Shown: positions 1-8,730 of the stretch, one piece after another | Layout of the letters: every line of letters begins with the position of its first letter | Position numbering within the stretch: position 1 is the first letter of the stretch | Assembly: GCA_029865225.1 (NCBI GenBank) | Contig: JAOUHJ010000010.1 | Span: forward strand, 1 to 64,000 | Direction of reading: 5' to 3' | DNA length: 64,000 nt | From: Nitrospira sp. | GTDB lineage: Bacteria; Nitrospirota; Nitrospiria; Nitrospirales; Nitrospiraceae | Made by a program: the position numbers and the translations under genes | Notes under the pieces: model-generated | Told to the model about the DNA's origin: nothing | The model's input: the letters and a program-made list of their open reading frames with translations, nothing else | Databases searched by the model: none

Positions 1-29
1 AGCCCAACAATCACCTTGGGTGTCTTCAT
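1..29 (-). CDS. 5' end of an unknown gene running off the window
   Basis: An ATG on the minus strand at 29 opens a frame reading MKTPKVIVG before the window edge. A strong Shine-Dalgarno sequence, AAGGAGGA, lies about 7 bases upstream of that ATG on the same strand (around 36-45). The frame start and ribosome site are seen directly; nine residues are too few to say what the protein is. It is transcribed away from the peptide locus at 0.8 kb. Confidence 0.5.
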
Positions 30-835
30 GAGCCGCTCCTCCTTCTGTGGATCCGCTCCGCCATCCGCGGAGTGTTCCACCGTACCAAACCGGTACGCAG
101 GTTGTCGGCTCGTCCATCTTATCTAGTCCATTCGGGCGTGTGTTTGCCCACACATCAATTACCTCCACAAACACCAAACCCTCCTGGCCAAAATCAGCCT
201 GACTACCGGGGACCTTGGGTTCTGTCACAGTAACTATTTGCGTGAAGGCAGAGCCAACCACCAGGTTCTAGCCAGGTTTTGCTCATGTAATGCTGAATGC
301 AATGCATGAGGCAGAAGCGGAGTAATGGCGTTGCCAATCCTCAGTTTCAATTGATGTTGAACAGGCTTGGTATTCAGAGAACGTTTCAGCTCAGTGATCT
401 CGTGACCCTACCATCTGCGCTGACACCGAAATCCTGGTTTCTGCGCATCGGCATTACAGTTGCTTGTCAGCTGGTGTACCAAGATCAGTACCCCCTACGA
501 ATGTGGAATATACGCAAAAGATTCAGTTGATGTATAGGCTATATGGCCTAGGTAGTAAGGTTTAGTGATGAACAGAAGGCACCTCTCCAAAACACGGTCG
601 ATCCCATCAAGCAATTGGCGCTTCCATTCCGGCAAGTCACAATTTTCGATTCCGTACTTCCCTGACTGAGTTCCGAGCAGAAAGGTGTGCGGCCTTTTTC
701 ACGAGGGCATCGTGCGTCAAGAATGGACTCAGACTCGGCAGCTACCCTATGGGTCAGAGAGACCGATAGGACCGGCGTTCGAGGGCTCAGATCGTCTCCC
801 TGATAGAACAACATCCGCGTAAGGAGGAAAAATCC
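30..835. other. Long intergenic region upstream of the peptide locus
   Basis: About 800 bases between a leftward gene and the rightward peptide-modification genes. Apart from the ribosome site of the leftward gene, I see no convincing coding frame, RNA gene or repeat. The open frames here lack ribosome sites and have no recognisable protein features. Promoters for both flanking units probably lie here, but I cannot place them with confidence. Confidence 0.4.
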
Positions 836-1177
836 ATGTCTCGCTCTCTTCACCAAGCTACCTCCGATGCCGTACCAGTTTGGACCATCGATCAAACCGT
901 GTGCGATCGAACGGTCCTCCGGTCCAGCCCCGATGTCCAAGGCACGAGCATGGATGGGGAGACTGTGTTGTTGGACCTCAGCAGTGGGCGGTACTACACG
1001 CTCAACCGGGTCGGTAGTGTTATTTGGGAACAGTGTACAGGCGACAAGACCATCAGCGACATCCAGGCGGTCCTCTGTGACCGGTTCGATGTCGCTCCCG
1101 AGCGGGCCCTCGACGATCTCGTCACCTTGGTCAACGAGCTGACCCAGGAGGGGCTACTTCAACAAGAAAGGAGGTGA
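836..1177 (+). CDS. PqqD-family peptide-recognition protein (lasso B1-like)
   Basis: A 113-residue protein of the PqqD type. Proteins of this fold bind the leader part of ribosomally made precursor peptides and present it to modifying enzymes. Typical PqqD features are seen: a beta-strand stretch with GETVLLDLSSGRYYTLN (about residues 40-57), a hydrophobic VIWEQ segment, and a helical C-terminus ending in a DLVTLVNELTQEGLL helix. The start is fixed by AAGGAGGA seven bases before ATG 836. It lies six bases before the candidate precursor gene and heads a same-strand run with a B2-type peptidase, so it most likely works as the B1 half of a split leader peptidase. It is slightly longer than a minimal PqqD because of about 25 extra N-terminal residues. 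Confidence 0.85.
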   Translation: MSRSLHQATSDAVPVWTIDQTVCDRTVLRSSPDVQGTSMDGETVLLDLSSGRYYTLNRVGSVIWEQCTGDKTISDIQAVLCDRFDVAPERALDDLVTLVNELTQEGLLQQERR

Positions 1178-1183
1178 GGCAGC

Positions 1184-1366
1184 ATGAAGAAAGAGACGTA
1201 TGTACAGCCGGCTCTTGCCAAGCATGAACTGTTGCGGGATATCACCGCGACGCGTTCCGGCCATGGCGGACCGCGCGGCAACAACGGTTGGGGTAACGGC
1301 GGTTGGGATGGCGTGCCGGGACGGTCCGGGAATACCGGGAAGTTCTGGAACTTTGGCGACCGGTAA
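1184..1366 (+). CDS. RiPP precursor peptide, lasso-type leader with Gly/Asn/Trp-rich core
   Basis: A 60-residue peptide six bases after the PqqD-like gene, with the ribosome site AAAGGAGG upstream. The N-terminal half carries TYVQPALAKHELLRDIT, which fits the YxxPxL leader motif bound by PqqD-like proteins in lasso-peptide systems, followed by a Thr near the expected cleavage region. The C-terminal half is strongly biased (Gly, Asn, Trp, Arg), with GNNGWGNGGW and the end KFWNFGDR. No Asp or Glu lies 7-9 residues after any plausible cleavage site; a lasso ring needs such an acceptor. The peptide therefore looks like a lasso-family leader with a non-lasso core. The modification and final product are unknown. 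Confidence 0.8.
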   Translation: MKKETYVQPALAKHELLRDITATRSGHGGPRGNNGWGNGGWDGVPGRSGNTGKFWNFGDR

Positions 1367-1434
1367 CCCGTAAGAGAGGGCTGGTTGGTTCGTGAGGATC
1401 AGCCAGCCTTCTTCATACCCATGTCGAGCAGCGA

Positions 1435-2505
1435 ATGATAACCAGTGACTTGAGGCGCAGCGTGGCGATGCCAGTCGCAGATCAGCCGAAGACCGAATAT
1501 CTCTTTTCCCTGTACGGGACACCGGTCCGGTATACCACCTCATCTTCCCTGCTGACCGCACCAGTAGAGGAGTTGCTGCGGCATTTCCGGCGCGATGCCA
1601 TTGAGGAGACTACACCGCTCACCGTGCAGTTCTATACCGTACAGGACCGATCGGAAATTCCCCTGGCGCTTTCCCCGTCGGTTCGGCACCTGGTTTCCGG
1701 CACGGACGTGGCGGCTGAGGGGCGACCGGAGGACGATTTGCCCTATGTCGTGAGTCAGGACGGCGGACGATTGCTCATCGACTTTACTGATGCGGGGTTA
1801 TTCGTGATTGATGGTGCCAACGGCCGAGCCGAGGGGTACCTGCTCAAGCCTGAGCGGATGTCCGACAACTTGATTGAATATCTGTTTCATCTGACCTTGA
1901 TCGAACTCTTACGACACCAGCGCCTCTATACTATCCATGCTACGGCGCTAGAGTGGCAGGGGCGTGGCGTCCTCATCCCTGGGAACAGCGGCCGCGGGAA
2001 GACGACGTCTTTTATCTCCTTGCTCCGTGCCGGCTATCGGTATCTTTCGGATGACCACCCACTGATTAGAGATGCCGGAGGCCACATCGAGCTCCTTTCT
2101 TTCCCAATCAAGATCAACGTCACCGATGAGACCATTGCCTTCTTTCCTGAACTTCGCAATGCGCCAGAGCAGGTGCTGCAGCGACAGCCTGGTTTTCACA
2201 AGCGAGGCTTTTACGCCGAGGAAATCTACCCTACTGGGATCGGGACCTGTTGCAAGCCAGCTTTGGTGCTGTTTCCGCAGGTTGTTGATGCCCCGAAGAG
2301 CCATCTGGAGAGGATCTCTAAGAGCCGTGCCTTAGAACTGGTGCTGCCGCAAGCCTTATTGGTCTATGACCAAGAGGTGGCCCGGCGAGAATTTCAGGTC
2401 TTGACGAAGCTCGTCCAGCAGGTGGACTGTTATCGCTTACACTTTGGCCGGGACATCCTCGACCTGCCTAAACTAGTCACCCCTCTTCTGGAGCAGGTAT
2501 GCTGA
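1435..2505 (+). CDS. HprK-related kinase of the peptide locus
   Basis: A 356-residue protein with a P-loop, PGNSGRGKTT, at about residues 181-190, followed by LSDDHPL near 205, as in HPr-kinase-related proteins found in lasso-type gene clusters. Known members of this wider family phosphorylate precursor peptides, but others have no proven substrate. The N-terminal 170 residues have no motif I recognise. Start: ATG 1435 has only a weak ribosome site; ATG 1468 is an alternative. The end overlaps the next gene by seven bases (ATGCTGA), which indicates translational coupling. By position, the likely substrate is the peptide encoded at 1184-1366 or an intermediate made from it; that is inference. 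Confidence 0.8.
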   Translation: MITSDLRRSVAMPVADQPKTEYLFSLYGTPVRYTTSSSLLTAPVEELLRHFRRDAIEETTPLTVQFYTVQDRSEIPLALSPSVRHLVSGTDVAAEGRPEDDLPYVVSQDGGRLLIDFTDAGLFVIDGANGRAEGYLLKPERMSDNLIEYLFHLTLIELLRHQRLYTIHATALEWQGRGVLIPGNSGRGKTTSFISLLRAGYRYLSDDHPLIRDAGGHIELLSFPIKINVTDETIAFFPELRNAPEQVLQRQPGFHKRGFYAEEIYPTGIGTCCKPALVLFPQVVDAPKSHLERISKSRALELVLPQALLVYDQEVARREFQVLTKLVQQVDCYRLHFGRDILDLPKLVTPLLEQVC

Positions 2506-3758
2506 TGCCTACACCGTCTGTGGCTCGGCAGTTTCCTCTGACCCCTGAGGCGGAATTGCTCGTCTGGTGTGCCCGCACAATCGTATCCGATGATCTCAAA
2601 ACGCGTATTCGACACCAGGTACAGGCGTCGCTAGACTGGGCGGTTGTGCTCGCGATGGCCGAGTATCATGGCGTGAGCCACCTGTTACATAGGAATCTGA
2701 GCACAATTTGCCCTAATCTTGTACCTCTCGAACCGCTAGCTCATTTGAGGAAAAAGACCCAAGCGGGTGCCTTGCTGAATCGGTCGCTTGCCCAAGAAGT
2801 CATTACTTTGTGTGAAGCGTTTCAGGCGCGTGGAGTCCCGGTTATTCCGATCAAAGGGGCCACACTTGCTGTGTTGGCATATGGAGATCTAACTCTTCGC
2901 GATTTTACCGACCTCGACCTGCTTGTTCCTGAAGACTCCGTGGAGAAAGCACAGGTGATTTTGTCGGCGCTGGGCTACGACCGAAGGAGCGTGGTAGCCG
3001 AGCAGAGTGACCGGCATCATGATCACGGCCCACACCAGGTGTTTGTGAAAAGACGGACGCTCTGTCGCGTCGATCTCCAATGGGTGATGGCGCATCAACA
3101 CTTTGCCTTTCGCTTAGATCGCCCAGAGTTCTGGGCTCGGCGGGTTGGGGTTGCGTTTGCAAACCAGACAGTGCCGGGCTTGGCACCGGAAATGCTTTTG
3201 ATTGTACTGTGTGTTCATGGGTCGAAGCACGCGTGGGAGCACCTGAAATGGGTCTGCGATGTGGCAGAATTTGTCCGGTCACATCCAGATCTAGGCTGGA
3301 ATCAGATCTTTGTCCATGCTTCAACCTGGCGATGTCGGCGCATGCTCTATCTTGGCTTGTCAGTCGCACATATCATGCTTGATGCGCCCCTACCTGCCGC
3401 GGTGCTTGAACGGCTCAAAACCGACGTAGAAGTTGAGGCACTTGCTCACCGGATGCCGGCCAGTTTGCTGTCAGATGCCCATCAGGGGATTACCGAGGAA
3501 CAGGCAGGAGCACTCTATTTTTCAGTAAAGGATTCATGGTCGGAGCGTTGGTGGTTGGGCTTGTCGCTGTGTCGCGCTCACAGTCCCGTGGCGATAACAC
3601 CTCCCTCATGGTGTCATGGTGGTCTCCTTCTTTCGTGCCTCGCTCAGATCATTGTCCCACTTCATCGAGAGGTGAAGCGTCTCTTGTCGCCAAGAATTCG
3701 TGGAGTGATTAATCGTTGGTTCGCGTTCATTGGCGAGGCTCTCACTAGTCGGTGTTGA
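2499..3758 (+). CDS. Nucleotidyltransferase-family protein of the peptide locus
   Basis: A 419-residue protein of the NTP_transf_5 type. The signature seen is IPIKGATLAVLAYGD (from about residue 117) followed by DFTDLDLLV near 136-144, which gives the paired acidic residues expected for metal-dependent nucleotidyl transfer. Such proteins recur beside PqqD-like, HprK-like and B2-type genes in peptide clusters, and their chemical role is not settled. The start overlaps the kinase stop and has GGAG six bases upstream. About 250 residues follow the catalytic part, rich in His and Trp and without a motif I know. It may modify the peptide or act on a nucleotide-linked intermediate; I cannot decide which. 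Confidence 0.8.
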   Translation: MLMPTPSVARQFPLTPEAELLVWCARTIVSDDLKTRIRHQVQASLDWAVVLAMAEYHGVSHLLHRNLSTICPNLVPLEPLAHLRKKTQAGALLNRSLAQEVITLCEAFQARGVPVIPIKGATLAVLAYGDLTLRDFTDLDLLVPEDSVEKAQVILSALGYDRRSVVAEQSDRHHDHGPHQVFVKRRTLCRVDLQWVMAHQHFAFRLDRPEFWARRVGVAFANQTVPGLAPEMLLIVLCVHGSKHAWEHLKWVCDVAEFVRSHPDLGWNQIFVHASTWRCRRMLYLGLSVAHIMLDAPLPAAVLERLKTDVEVEALAHRMPASLLSDAHQGITEEQAGALYFSVKDSWSERWWLGLSLCRAHSPVAITPPSWCHGGLLLSCLAQIIVPLHREVKRLLSPRIRGVINRWFAFIGEALTSRC

Positions 3759-3817
3759 CATGTCCGTGGGCTAGCTCTGTGAGAGACGGTGATTCATAGA
3801 ATGCTGCTCTGCCACAG

Positions 3818-4330
3818 ATGGTGGTGAAGTTGAGGCGTGCTTTTATGAGACAGATAAGGTTTCGGCTTGTACACAAGTACTGGACAATCCTTTGGGTTGG
3901 TGCTGCGGTGCTCTGGATTCGTATCGCATTGCGATTCAAGACGTTGCCGAGGGTGCTTGAGCAATTTGGCACGCTCTCAGCCAAAGCTAAACAGAACGAT
4001 GCGGAGATGAAGATCCTGACCTGCTATGTGGATCGCTGGCTCCGGCTGTTTCCCTACAATAAGAGAGGGAATTGCTTTCCGCGATCACTCGCACTCTATC
4101 GATTCGCTCGGCAACTGGGATATCCAGTCATGTTTCATTGTGGAGTCAGAAAAGACATGTCGGGTCTCGATGGCCATGCTTGGCTCACACTTAACGGGCA
4201 GGCCTTTCAGGAGCCGGGGACGCACTGGCAAGGCTTTACGGTCACCTTTTTCTATCCGCCTGATGGTTCAAAGTCGGTGAGTCAGGGATCTGGGATCCGG
4301 TGTGAGTGTTTTGGAACGATGGAGCCGTGA
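3818..4330 (+). CDS. Lasso-type B2 leader peptidase (transglutaminase-like fold)
   Basis: A 170-residue protein of the lasso-peptide biosynthesis B2 family, a cysteine protease that removes the leader once a PqqD-like B1 partner binds it. The catalytic Cys is in NCFPRSLALY (residue 86) and the catalytic His in LDGHAWLTL (residue 120), with acidic residues following. An N-terminal hydrophobic segment (about 25-45, WTILWVGAAVLWI) suggests membrane association near the exporter. Its 3' end overlaps the start of the ABC exporter gene by up to 29 bases. The length is close to that of stand-alone B2 proteins, so it relies on the separate B1 protein at 836-1177. Confidence 0.85.
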   Translation: MVVKLRRAFMRQIRFRLVHKYWTILWVGAAVLWIRIALRFKTLPRVLEQFGTLSAKAKQNDAEMKILTCYVDRWLRLFPYNKRGNCFPRSLALYRFARQLGYPVMFHCGVRKDMSGLDGHAWLTLNGQAFQEPGTHWQGFTVTFFYPPDGSKSVSQGSGIRCECFGTMEP

Positions 4331-6170
4331 TGCGGGGTACATGGTGCTTCAGCTGTTCATGAATGGGATGACAAAGCGGCTAGGGCCTTTTCTGCTCACC
4401 GTTCGTCGGGCCCTTTCGTTCGTCTGGCAGAGCAGCCCACGCCTGGCGGTTGCCAGCGTTGTAGTCCGCATCCTCCAGGGGCTTCTTCCGCTGATAATGC
4501 TCTATCTCACAAAGCTCTTGATCGATGCTGTGACCGAAGGACTGAAGACTCCTACGGATGACGCTTCGTTGACCAGAGTCATCACCATTCTTGCTGGGCT
4601 AGCGGGTGTTGCGGGGATCAGTGCCATGTTGGGCGTAGCAGCTGGTCTGATTTCAAAAATACAGGCCCAAGTCGTCACCGATCACATGTACGCGCTCCTT
4701 CAGGCAAAGTCGGTTGAGGTCGATCTCGAGTACTATGAAAATGCGCAATACCAGGACACGTTGCATCATGCCCAACAGGAGGCTCCATACCGACCGACCG
4801 CGATTCTCAATGCTGTGCTTCAACTTGGGCAGAACACTATTTCGTTGCTCTCGATGGGGGCGATACTGTGGTGGCTGCATTGGGGGATCATTCCGGTTCT
4901 AATTGCGACGGCCATTCCGTACTTCTTGGTCCGTCTTCAGCAATCCAACACTCTGTATGTTTGGGAACGAACGCGGATACCACTGGAGCGGAAAGCTTGG
5001 TACGTCAACGCGTTATTGACGCAAGCGACGGCAGCCAAAGAAGTTCGGTTGTTCGATCTTGGTCCGAGTCTACGAGAATGGTTCCAAGACGCTCGATCGG
5101 TGCTGCGTCAGGAGCGAATCAGTTTGGAGCGTCGATGGGCGATCAAAACCCTTGTAGCACAACTCATTGGTGTAGCCGGTGTATTCGGGGTCTGCAGCTT
5201 CGTGGCGGTCCGCACATTTTACGGTTTGCTCACTCTGGGTGACCTTGTTATTTGCTTTCAAGCGGTACAGCGGGCCTCAGGATTTCTGGAGGGATTTGGA
5301 CACAGCGTTTCGAACCTCTATGAAAGCAATCTATTCCTAACGACATTGGGCGAGTTCTTAGGCATCCAATCCCGATTGCCGACGCCTGCGAAGCCGAGGG
5401 CTTTCCCCAGACCGATCACGCAAGGGGTCGTATTCGATCATGTCTCGTTCCAATATCCTCATGAGGAGCGTGTCGCGATTCGAAATTTCACCTTTTCGAT
5501 CAAACCTGGGGAACATGTTGCCTTTGTCGGCGCGAATGGCGCAGGGAAAACGACGTTGGTGAAGCTCTTGTGTCGTCTGTACGATCCATCAGAGGGGCGT
5601 ATTTTTATTGATGGAGTTGATCTTCGGGACTATCCCATTACCGAGGTCCGTGGTGCAGTCAGTGGGATCTATCAGGACTTTGTGAAGTTTCAGCTGTCTG
5701 CAAAAGAAAATATTGGGTTAGGCGTAAGAGGCCTCGCTGTTGATGACACGGCCGTCGCGCAGGCGGCCAAACAGGCTGGGATTCATGAAGTCATTCAGCG
5801 CTTGCCGCAGGGGTATGACACATTGCTCGGCAAGTTGTTTGATGGTGGGCATGAATTGAGTATCGGGGAATGGCAAAAGGTGGCGCTCGCCAGAGCCTTA
5901 CTTCGAGACTCGCAGATTCTTATTCTTGATGAGCCGACCAGTGCCATGGATGCCAAAGCGGAGGCAGAGCTCTTCGAGAGATTTCACGAACTCGCACGTG
6001 GACGGATGGCGATTTTGATCAGCCATCGGCTATCGACGGTTAAAATGGTGGATCGGATCTTTGTCGTCGATCAGGGGCAAATCGTGGAACAAGGCACCCA
6101 CGACAATTTGATGCGACAACAAGGGCTATATGCCAGCCTGTTTCTCACCCAAGCTCAGCATTACCGGTAG
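4302..6170 (+). CDS. ABC exporter (membrane domain fused to ATPase) of the peptide locus
   Basis: A 622-residue half-transporter: about six membrane helices (residues 40-340) followed by an ATPase domain with Walker A GANGAGKTTL (about 410), signature LSIGEWQKVALARA (about 519) and Walker B ILILDEPTSAMD (about 540). It lacks an N-terminal C39 peptidase, which fits leader removal by the separate B1/B2 pair. The start may be GTG 4302, inside the peptidase gene, or ATG 4341. It probably exports the mature peptide as a dimer. It is the last gene of the locus and runs convergently into the propeller gene 41 bases later. Confidence 0.88.
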   Translation: MSVLERWSRDAGYMVLQLFMNGMTKRLGPFLLTVRRALSFVWQSSPRLAVASVVVRILQGLLPLIMLYLTKLLIDAVTEGLKTPTDDASLTRVITILAGLAGVAGISAMLGVAAGLISKIQAQVVTDHMYALLQAKSVEVDLEYYENAQYQDTLHHAQQEAPYRPTAILNAVLQLGQNTISLLSMGAILWWLHWGIIPVLIATAIPYFLVRLQQSNTLYVWERTRIPLERKAWYVNALLTQATAAKEVRLFDLGPSLREWFQDARSVLRQERISLERRWAIKTLVAQLIGVAGVFGVCSFVAVRTFYGLLTLGDLVICFQAVQRASGFLEGFGHSVSNLYESNLFLTTLGEFLGIQSRLPTPAKPRAFPRPITQGVVFDHVSFQYPHEERVAIRNFTFSIKPGEHVAFVGANGAGKTTLVKLLCRLYDPSEGRIFIDGVDLRDYPITEVRGAVSGIYQDFVKFQLSAKENIGLGVRGLAVDDTAVAQAAKQAGIHEVIQRLPQGYDTLLGKLFDGGHELSIGEWQKVALARALLRDSQILILDEPTSAMDAKAEAELFERFHELARGRMAILISHRLSTVKMVDRIFVVDQGQIVEQGTHDNLMRQQGLYASLFLTQAQHYR

Positions 6171-6211
6171 CTGTGGTACTTGCTGCAGATCTCTGAGATC
6201 GGGCAGTGACA

Positions 6212-7279
6212 TCATCTTCTGTCGTCGGAATTCCGCTTGCCGGAGATGAGCAGATTCGGCGGTGGCCCGATTGGCTCAAAGTTCCTCAGCAGCGGAATGT
6301 GGTCTTTGTGAACCCACATGATATCGTGATTATACGAATCACGAGGGCCCGAGCCACCCGTGAACGTCTTGCCGTCCGGCGTAAAGGTCCAACACATATC
6401 TTCGCCACTTGTGTTGATGGTATCGCCAAGGTTCAGTGGTTCCTGCCACTCGCCATTCTGATTTTGGTAGGAGATCCACATATCATGTCCGCCCCGCGAG
6501 CCCATATCTGGGCGTGTGCTGGTGATAATGAGGCTCTTTCCATCCGTTGACAGACCGGTCCAGTGCATATGGTCACGAAAGGGTGAATTGATGCGTGGTC
6601 CCAAGCTCTCAGGTTTCTGCCAAACACCATCCTTCTTTTCAACCTTCCAGATGTCGCTATCTTGAGTGACTCCCGGCTGCTGATAGTTAAAATAAATCAG
6701 GCTATCCGAGGCGATGATGGGGCAATGTTCTTCCCCGGTTGGGGTATTGATGTGAGGGAGTTCCGGGACATCGTTCCAATTTCTCGCCGGTTGCCAGACT
6801 CCATTGACCTTCTGGGTCACGTAGAGATCGCCGGTGGAGAGATTGCCAGGTTGGTATCTCGTGAAATAAATGACATTTCCGTCTGCCGAGAAGCTCGGTT
6901 CGAGCTCCCATGCTGATGTATTGATATTTGGACCCACTGTCGGATCGATATCTGGTCCCAGATGAATCGGTTCTTGCCACTCGCCATTCACATTGTGCGC
7001 CATCCAGATATCGAAGTTGTAGGGAACTTCTGGTGAGGGGATGCTCCCTCGGCGTCCGGAAACAAAGATGGCGGTCTTCCCATCGGCACTGTAAGTCATC
7101 TCGATCTCCGCTTCCGAGGAGTTAATCGGTGACGCCATACTCTTGGAGAGTGAAGAACCCGTGCTCGCGTGTTCGCTATACGGCAAGTCCATACCTGACA
7201 TTGCATTAGTCAGGGTAGGAGCCAAAAGGAGTGTGAGTGCTGCCGAGAAATGTGTTGCACGAAAGATGTTGCGGGTCAT
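6212..7279 (-). CDS. Secreted PD40/TolB-like beta-propeller protein
   Basis: A 355-residue protein with a signal peptide (MTRNIFRATHFSAALTLLLA...TNA). It then has repeated blades built on the pattern E-x-x-x-x-S-A-D-G-x-x-x-Y-F-x-S, for example MTYSADGKTAIFVSGRR, SFSADGNVIYFTRYQPG and GLSTDGKSLIITSTRPD, each followed by DIWM/DLYV and W-Q-P/W-Q-E-P-x-x-L-G. This is the WD40-like PD40 repeat of TolB-type propellers. About six blades can be counted. The start has GAGG six bases upstream. Such proteins are usually periplasmic or surface exposed; no catalytic residues or partner can be named. It lies alone between the peptide exporter (convergent) and a broken lipoprotein gene. Confidence 0.82.
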   Translation of the reverse strand: MTRNIFRATHFSAALTLLLAPTLTNAMSGMDLPYSEHASTGSSLSKSMASPINSSEAEIEMTYSADGKTAIFVSGRRGSIPSPEVPYNFDIWMAHNVNGEWQEPIHLGPDIDPTVGPNINTSAWELEPSFSADGNVIYFTRYQPGNLSTGDLYVTQKVNGVWQPARNWNDVPELPHINTPTGEEHCPIIASDSLIYFNYQQPGVTQDSDIWKVEKKDGVWQKPESLGPRINSPFRDHMHWTGLSTDGKSLIITSTRPDMGSRGGHDMWISYQNQNGEWQEPLNLGDTINTSGEDMCWTFTPDGKTFTGGSGPRDSYNHDIMWVHKDHIPLLRNFEPIGPPPNLLISGKRNSDDRR

Positions 7280-7371
7280 TAGGGCCTCCAGGTCTTCGTC
7301 TACTGTCCTTGGGACAAGTCAGCCTTACATATGTGCAGGACCGTCAGTATATCGATTTGCATAATATTCCG

Positions 7372-8009
7372 TCATCTATTTGCTCGTCCTGCGATCACTG
7401 GCATGGTTGGGCAGTAGGTCTGCTCTATATTCTGCGAACATAGCTTTTGTAGAGTGGGTGACTGCAGCGCATGAACAAGAGCAAATCGCATGTCATCTGA
7501 AAGAGACTCCACGCCTTTGATGACGCCAGAACCTCCATTCTGCCAGTGAATAGTGAACACCCGAGCCAGTTTCTGACTGGGCAATGTGTGTTCGGCAATA
7601 TGCAGTACGACTTCTGTTCCTCCGTCAATGAGCGCGGGCGAGGCAAGGAGCTTGATCACTGGTCCGAGCTCTCGAACTGCTCATTTGCTGAGCCTACTTC
7701 CGTGGCAATCATGGGTGGACTCATGATTGGTAGGCGGCGAAGCTCAAATCTCGCGAAGCATCTGGATCGGTGCAGAAACTCCTTCAAGCCGATTTCAGCG
7801 GCAGCCTCCCGCTCCGGCACGTCCTTTTGATCTGGACGCCACTGGTGTGTCCAGAGAACGAGGACAGAAGCCGCGCCATCGCAGATGGGAGGCTGGGGTG
7901 ATGGTGTGATTGTCACGGTCGTGGTTGCACATCCCGTGAGGGCGGCCCATGTCGTCGCAATTGCTGCACGATGGAGGTAACTGAATGGGCGACGCATCTG
8001 CGATTTCAA
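7372..8009 (-). pseudogene. Lipoprotein gene split by a frameshift
   Basis: Two minus-strand frames look like halves of one protein. The 5' part (8009-7656) has a lipoprotein signal ending in ALTGC and stops after ...TEVGSANEQFESSDQ. The 3' part (from 7659) continues in another frame as VIKLLASPALIDGGTEVVLHIA. Reading the 3' frame back across the junction gives AVRELGPVIKLL before a stop, so one missing base (or two extra) near 7677 would join the halves into a lipoprotein of about 210 residues. The GTGA overlap could also be read as translational coupling of two genes. However, the second frame has no ribosome site, and its sequence reads like the middle of a folded domain. Function unknown. 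Confidence 0.6.
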
Positions 8010-8730
8010 ACGTTCTTTATGGAGTTTGTGTGCTGAGGTAGCTGCGTTTGGATGAATTATGAACGAGACCGCTCGTGGTTCGTCAAGCCCAGAATCCGAG
8101 CAAGGGCACGGGAGTAGGGGTGGAGTTGCGGCTGTATCTAGTCGAGATCTTCGGGAAAACTTCTCCGAAACCTCCTGCGTAGGTCGGCGAATGATTTTGT
8201 GAAAGAGGTCTGGGAAGGAGAAGCGTGAAAATAATCTCCGGACTTGCTGTGAGTACCAATGGGTTTGGGCCAGGACTTTTCAGCGGTACAAAACCGGCTC
8301 ACGTCGACCCAGGCTTCGCATCCAATCGAGATCGGTTCTGAATGAAGTGGAAGGGGACCTTTGTGCTTTGTGTGGATGAAGAAAGAGAAGCTCATTCTTT
8401 GATGTCTCCAGTCGCCATTGGAAACCTTACAGCGCCACCCCCTTCTTGCCTATTCCCCGATAGTAGTCCCACAGAGTTTCACCGCGACACGATCCTTATT
8501 CTTCTCAGAAGGGTGCAATACGCCTCTCCGCTACATCAGCAAGGGAAATGCCAGACGAAGGCAGCTTCGGAACTGCCGAGGATTCCGTCATATCGCATTG
8601 ATTGCGAAGACAAATGCTTCTGTCTGCAGTAAAGCCAGAAGTCTTACTTCTGTATCCGCAAGGATGCAGGGATGTATCTCAATGTCCGCCGGAGACCTAG
8701 GGAGGACAGTAATGGGCGTAGGGGTGTGTG
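8010..8730. other. Intergenic region without recognisable genes
   Basis: About 720 bases between the truncated-haemoglobin gene, which ends at 8731, and the broken lipoprotein gene. Several open frames exist on both strands but none has a ribosome site, a family motif or protein-like composition. I see no repeat, terminator hairpin or RNA gene here. Confidence 0.4.

Noticed and set aside
297-530. Plus-strand frame of 77 codons before the peptide locus
   Set aside because: No ribosome site, no family resemblance and no sign of being a second precursor peptide.
1184-1366. Calling the product a lasso peptide
   Set aside because: No cyclase gene and no acidic residue at the ring position; only leader, B1 and B2 features are lasso-like.
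7372-7659. Separate small gene with GTG start
   Set aside because: No ribosome site, and its frame continues sensibly upstream of the GTG; better explained as the shifted 3' half of the lipoprotein gene.
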